Part shown: positions 59,974 through 64,000 of the stretch, one piece after another
Position numbering within the stretch: the first letter of the stretch is position 1
How the letters are laid out: the number at the start of each line of letters is the position of its first letter
Origin: Siphonodentalium dalli
Lineage: Eukaryota > Mollusca > Scaphopoda > Gadilida > Siphonodentaliidae
Assembly: GCA_032622095.1 (NCBI GenBank)
Contig: CP136061.1
Span: 201,060,244 to 201,124,243 of the forward strand
Direction of reading: 5' to 3'
DNA: 64,000 nucleotides
The notes under the pieces: generated by a model
Databases searched by the model: none
Told to the model about the DNA's origin: nothing
The model's input: the letters and a program-made list of their open reading frames with translations, nothing else
Translations under genes and position numbers: made by a program

Positions 59974-60830
59974 TGCTAGGCTGTTCTGGTGGTGTTAATG
60001 GCGACACGGAGGTTCTATTTACAGAAATGTGATTAAGAAGGTACTAGCAATTTCCGTACCGGTTAGACTTTTAACTTTTTGCAGGATGTATGTCTTCGCC
60101 GATGTATCTTCGCGCGGATGTCTCATTGTAGTATGTAAATTTTACGACAGCGTTAATTGCTTTCGATATTTTGGTGTGAACAATGGCTGGACAACTCTTG
60201 AAGAATTTATTGCGGAAATACAATGCATAATATAATGTTCAGGTAACTTTGCTGTACCATAAAATGGGGGTGACTCTGGACAGCGAGGTTACTTCGGACA
60301 GTACCGTATGAACCTCTAAGGGTACATGGCACGTGCTTTTATAAATCCACTTATGTTTTACATGTAAGTCAACCCTGGCCTTCATTTTAAATGTTGTTTG
60401 AGCTCGAATACGTTCCAGATATTACCAGGAACGGTCTGTAACGCAGTTGAAGGTTTTTCTTTCTTTCTTTTTCTAATGTACGTCAAAACTTGACGCCCTG
60501 ATAATTGCATTAATTGAATGACATATTGAAACCAAATTATGACCGATAAATTATGTGATCTAAAATGAGACACAAAATAAAACTAACCCTTTTGAATTTT
60601 TCACATTGGAAACACCGTTTTGTGGTCTCCTAACATTCCTTTGGGATGATTTCGGACACTAGCCCATGGTAAGCATCTTCCGCAACGACCGCTAATATAG
60701 CCGATATATTCTAATTCACTATAAAAGAAATGTGTCCAGGCTTGTAATTAGGTCTAAAGAAGGTATATTTTTTATTATTCTTAATGCCAACATAGCGATG
60801 TTGTGATATTTGTTTTTATTACCCCTTGGT
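59974..60830. other. Non-coding, nothing recognised
   Basis: AT-rich. The words CTCTGGACAGCGAGGTTACTTCGGACAG near 60273 look like part of a dispersed repeat but have no partner in this window. Confidence 0.4.
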
Positions 60831-60834
60831 GGAG

Positions 60835-61665
60835 TCCGAAATAACACCGACAACTCAACACCGTGGACATATGTCTCCGTTGGAATGCAGACTAAAGGTC
60901 GTATTGCAAAGTATCCGGAGTGTATTTAAAGGTGACATGCAATGCGATGGGGAAAAGGCGCGTCTATTTGTGAACAAAATGAATAACGTCGAACTTTTGA
61001 ATATCATAACCCAACTCGAACGCATTGATTTTGGGGAAGGGACAAATGGGTCCATAGATAATGCATGTATAGATATTTCACGCTTCATTTTGGACGCAGC
61101 AGAGAAAACATTTGGATTAAAAACTAATAACACCGAAAAGCGGAAATGCAATTCAAAAAACAAATCTTGGTTTGATAAAGACTGCCGTGCAGCCAGGAAA
61201 GCAATTAATCATTCAAAATTGAATTATAACCGTAATAGAACAATCGAAAACAAAACCCTCCTTAAAGAGGCTGGAATTTATTACAGGAAAACAATGGATA
61301 GTAAAATAAAAACCAAACGGGTATCCAATGTCTCAGAACTGAATATTCTGAATAACACTTCACCCAAATTATTTGGGAAAAAACTAGACCAGCTGAATCA
61401 GGGAAGTAACACTGACCAATACAATAAGTTTTGCAAGGTCTCATTAGATTCTATCTTTAAATATTTTAAAGATATGAACACAGAGTGTGGCGATGATGAT
61501 GATGTTTGTTTGGAATCAAAGTTTAAGGCTGATCTTGATTTATCGAACTCTTCCTATCTCAATGATGCAATCACTGAGAATTAAAATCTCATGGCGATTA
61601 GAAGACTGCGTGACAATAAGTCCCTGGGTGTTGACAGAGTATCAAACGAATACATAAAAGTATCT
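60835..61665 (+). pseudogene. LINE ORF2 (family C) linker and RT start, truncated both ends
   Basis: The frame contains the linker signature KSWFDKDCRAARKAINHSKL (about 61165-61225), a YYRKTMDSKIK stretch, KLFGKKLDQL, and a long acidic spacer. After an in-frame TAA at 61582 comes IRRLRDNKSLGVDRVSNEYI, the start of the reverse transcriptase. Everything 3' of about 61665 is lost, including motif A onward, and the endonuclease is missing upstream. Apart from the single stop the frame is clean, so the decay is recent. This family differs from A and B. Confidence 0.75.
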
Positions 61666-61833
61666 GCGTACACACATACGTCACGTATGATGTGTTCACA
61701 AAGGGTGCATACGTTCCATTTGGTTAAAAGGTTCATCGCCAAACATGCAACGGACATTGCATTGATGCACCAACTGTTATTGGTTATAACCAAACACCCA
61801 TTGCCAAAAAATGACAAACGCCTTGACGATTGA

Positions 61834-63018
61834 CAGGGATGTGGCTAGAGGGGGGTGGGGGTGTCTCACCCCCCCCCCCCCCCCAGCAGAGAGCTATATT
61901 TTCAATAGTTGGAAATTTCATACCTGCCACAACGAAATTTCACACCAACAATAGGTTGAAAATGTTCTTGTAGTTTGATTATAAAACAATTTATTGGGGG
62001 AATTTATTGTTTTTCGACCAATATTTGCATATGTTCCTATTTTTTGTCAAAATTTTTGACAGAAATGGACATCAGTTGGAAATTTTCCAACCTTAGGGGG
62101 GGTGACAGGTTGGAAATTTCCAACACTTTGAAAGCTTGTGTCCTGGTCCCTCCCCCGTGGCCAGTCAAAAACTTCTAGTTAATTTAAGAAAACAATATTG
62201 TCATACAATTGGTCAACATTGTCATTGGAATTGTCATCAGTTGGAAATTTTCCAAACTAAGTGGGGGTGTAGGATTTGAAATTTCCAACAGTAGGAAGGC
62301 TTGAGGCTAGTCTAGATGTTAGGATTTTGCGATTTTCTTGTTCAGATTTCAAAATTTTCGCACACCGGGCCGAACCATGGTCGGCCCGGTGTGTCATTGC
62401 CCCATCCACATGGCCAATACAAAACTGCTAATTAGTTTAGCAAAACAATATTTTACTACATTTGGTCAAACTTGTAGACATAAATGGTCATCAGTTGAAG
62501 AATTTTCCAACCTGAGGGGGAGCATGAGGTTTGAAATTTCCAACACTAGGAAAGCTTCAGTTGAGGCCAGTCTAGATGCTAGGATTTGCGATTTTCTTGT
62601 ATATAGTTTTCAAAATTTTCTCACACCGGGCCAAACAACCATGGTCGGCCCGGTGTTTCCTGGTCTGTTGTCGGTAGCTGTGTGCATTTGTCTGGAATTA
62701 GATCACTAGTTGTTTTTTTGAGGCAATTTTGAGGTTAAAATATCTTAATGTTTTCATACTGGGGAAAATAGAAGCATGGCTTATGAATATATAGGAAATT
62801 AGGTCTGAGCATGAGGTACAATGGGGGGGGGGGGTGCAAATGGAATTATGCAAAAAGTTGTGTTGGTGTGATTCCGACTCAAGGGGGGGGGGGGTTGCAA
62901 ATGGAATTATGCAAAAAGTTGTGTTGGTGTGATTCCGACTCAAGGGGGGGGGGTGTGCAGTTGGAAATTCCCAAGGTGGACACCCCCCCCCCGCGGAGAC
63001 CCTCTAGCCACATCCCTG
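61834..63018. mobile_element. hAT-like non-autonomous element with palindromic subrepeats
   Basis: The left end CAGGGATGTGGCTAGAGGG is exactly reverse-complemented at the right end (to 63018); CAGGG is a common hAT terminus. No clean 8-bp TSD is visible, so the family is tentative. The interior has three degenerate copies (about 62060, 62230, 62485) of a unit containing GTTGGAAATTTTCCAAC-type palindromes. It also has a 63-66-bp tandem (about 62820-62950, GCAAATGGAATTATGCAAAAAG) with long G runs. A poly-C run occurs at 61869-61884. No protein is encoded. Confidence 0.65.
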
Positions 63019-64000
63019 ACATGTTATTATGTTGACGTGTTGCCAGCTTGCGACAAATACACTAAACTGTTAGTTTCCCTGTTTTCTTATACGACATTAG
63101 AATTGTATTCGGCTGGCATGCATCTTTTATTTGTTCTAATTTCTATCGAAATATAGAGGTCTACAATTGACTGGCAGAATCCAATATACGGCGGCTGAAC
63201 ACTGGATGATTTACAAACAATCTCGAGACTCATTATGAAATAATTTCCGGAAAAAGGTTCATTCACCACCGATTTTGGAGACTAACTAATCATAATGCCT
63301 TCAAGGTTTCATGAAACCACCACCTCAGAATTCCGTTAAAACAACCAATCCTTCAAATTATTAGAACAACTGCGGATAATCACTGAAAGTTTCTCATTCA
63401 CCACAACAAAAAAGCTCTAAATGCGGACCAAAAATCTACTAATCGGATTAAAGGTGACAAGCAGCGGTTTCTAGATTGGTCTATATATGTCAATGTGCCA
63501 TGGTCGACCCTGATCCCAAACCGTAGAAACGCGAAGTCTTTATAGAGAGCCTAGAAATCGCCGTTAGGCCAACTTCCAAAGTTTGCGCAAAAACAAAACG
63601 TTGTGAATTATCTCCCATGAACTATGAGGTCACGGATTGATGTAACATGGCGTCCAGAAATTATAGCCCTGTGTTACGTTACACCATTAGCTTCTGTCCA
63701 TATGTCATGGAGAGAGATGAGATTCCATCCTATACAGTATACAACGATAGTTCAAAGAATAAGATTCCACACACGGCATATTCACATTGATGGCACATAA
63801 GGACTATAGCCACGAAATTAAATAAAATTATAAAACAAAACTATTACTTATTTTTGGCACCAGGGGTTTACCCTCCCAGTGATAATACCAAGGGTCTGCC
63901 CGCGATTCTCTGTGGCATGCTACGTTCGCCAGTATAGTCCAGGCACATTAGGGTTCACTAGGGGAAAAAATCGGGGAAAGCTGATTTTTTTCAGGGATTA
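63019..64000. other. Non-coding, nothing recognised
   Basis: AT-rich window end without a supported gene or repeat. Confidence 0.5.

Noticed and set aside
61826-63026. 8-bp TSD for the hAT-like element
   Set aside because: ACGATTGA and ACATGTTA agree at only about half the positions.

Overview
This window is eukaryotic, intron-bearing and repeat-dense. It most likely comes from a lophotrochozoan, and I would guess a marine mollusc. The reasons are a paired-class homeobox gene split by the classic intron between homeodomain residues 46 and 47, a TMEM45-family membrane protein gene, APE-type LINE fragments (one with a 2A-like NPGP motif), and short tandem arrays built around ATAACTC / GAACCGATTTCAA. 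The species-level placement is inference. No prokaryotic operons, CRISPR arrays, tRNA genes or rRNA genes were seen.

Layout: 0.56-2.17 kb is a MULE-like element with long terminal inverted repeats (TIRs) and a 9-bp target-site duplication (TSD), itself hit by a LINE 3' tail. A segment of about 8.3 kb (3.34-11.69 kb) carries the last two exons of a homeobox gene on the minus strand. It occurs again, in the same orientation, at 18.08-33.80 kb, where it is swollen by about 7 kb of insertions. These are a 4.3-kb block holding a second MULE-like element, two TTAA-flanked MITEs, a double-hairpin element, a LINE tail and a hairpin-bearing insert. Because copy 1 lacks them, several of these have empty sites in the same window. 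Between the two copies lie LINE relics at 12.05-16.1 kb.

The stretch 34-38.8 kb is simple and minisatellite DNA, including a degenerate 42-bp array. The most striking object is at 38.85-43.55 kb: a 4.7-kb near-palindrome of ten tandem units arranged six forward and four reverse, with matching ends and a TTCTCAAA flank duplication. At 46.9-51.0 kb a LINE ORF2 is split first by a 399-bp hairpin-rich insertion flanked by a 47-bp direct repeat, and then by a 5'-truncated copy of another LINE family. An intact TMEM45-like gene lies at 54.55-55.42 kb, directly downstream of a TGCA-flanked inverted-repeat element. The last 9 kb hold an orphan basic/coiled-coil ORF, a MULE transposase scrap, a third LINE fragment and a hAT-like element.

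Likely host genes are therefore few: two homeobox paralogs, TMEM45, and possibly the 57.5-kb ORF. The rest is a layered record of mobile elements. Alignments were made by eye, so percentages are avoided and boundaries are exact only where a TSD or splice site fixes them.
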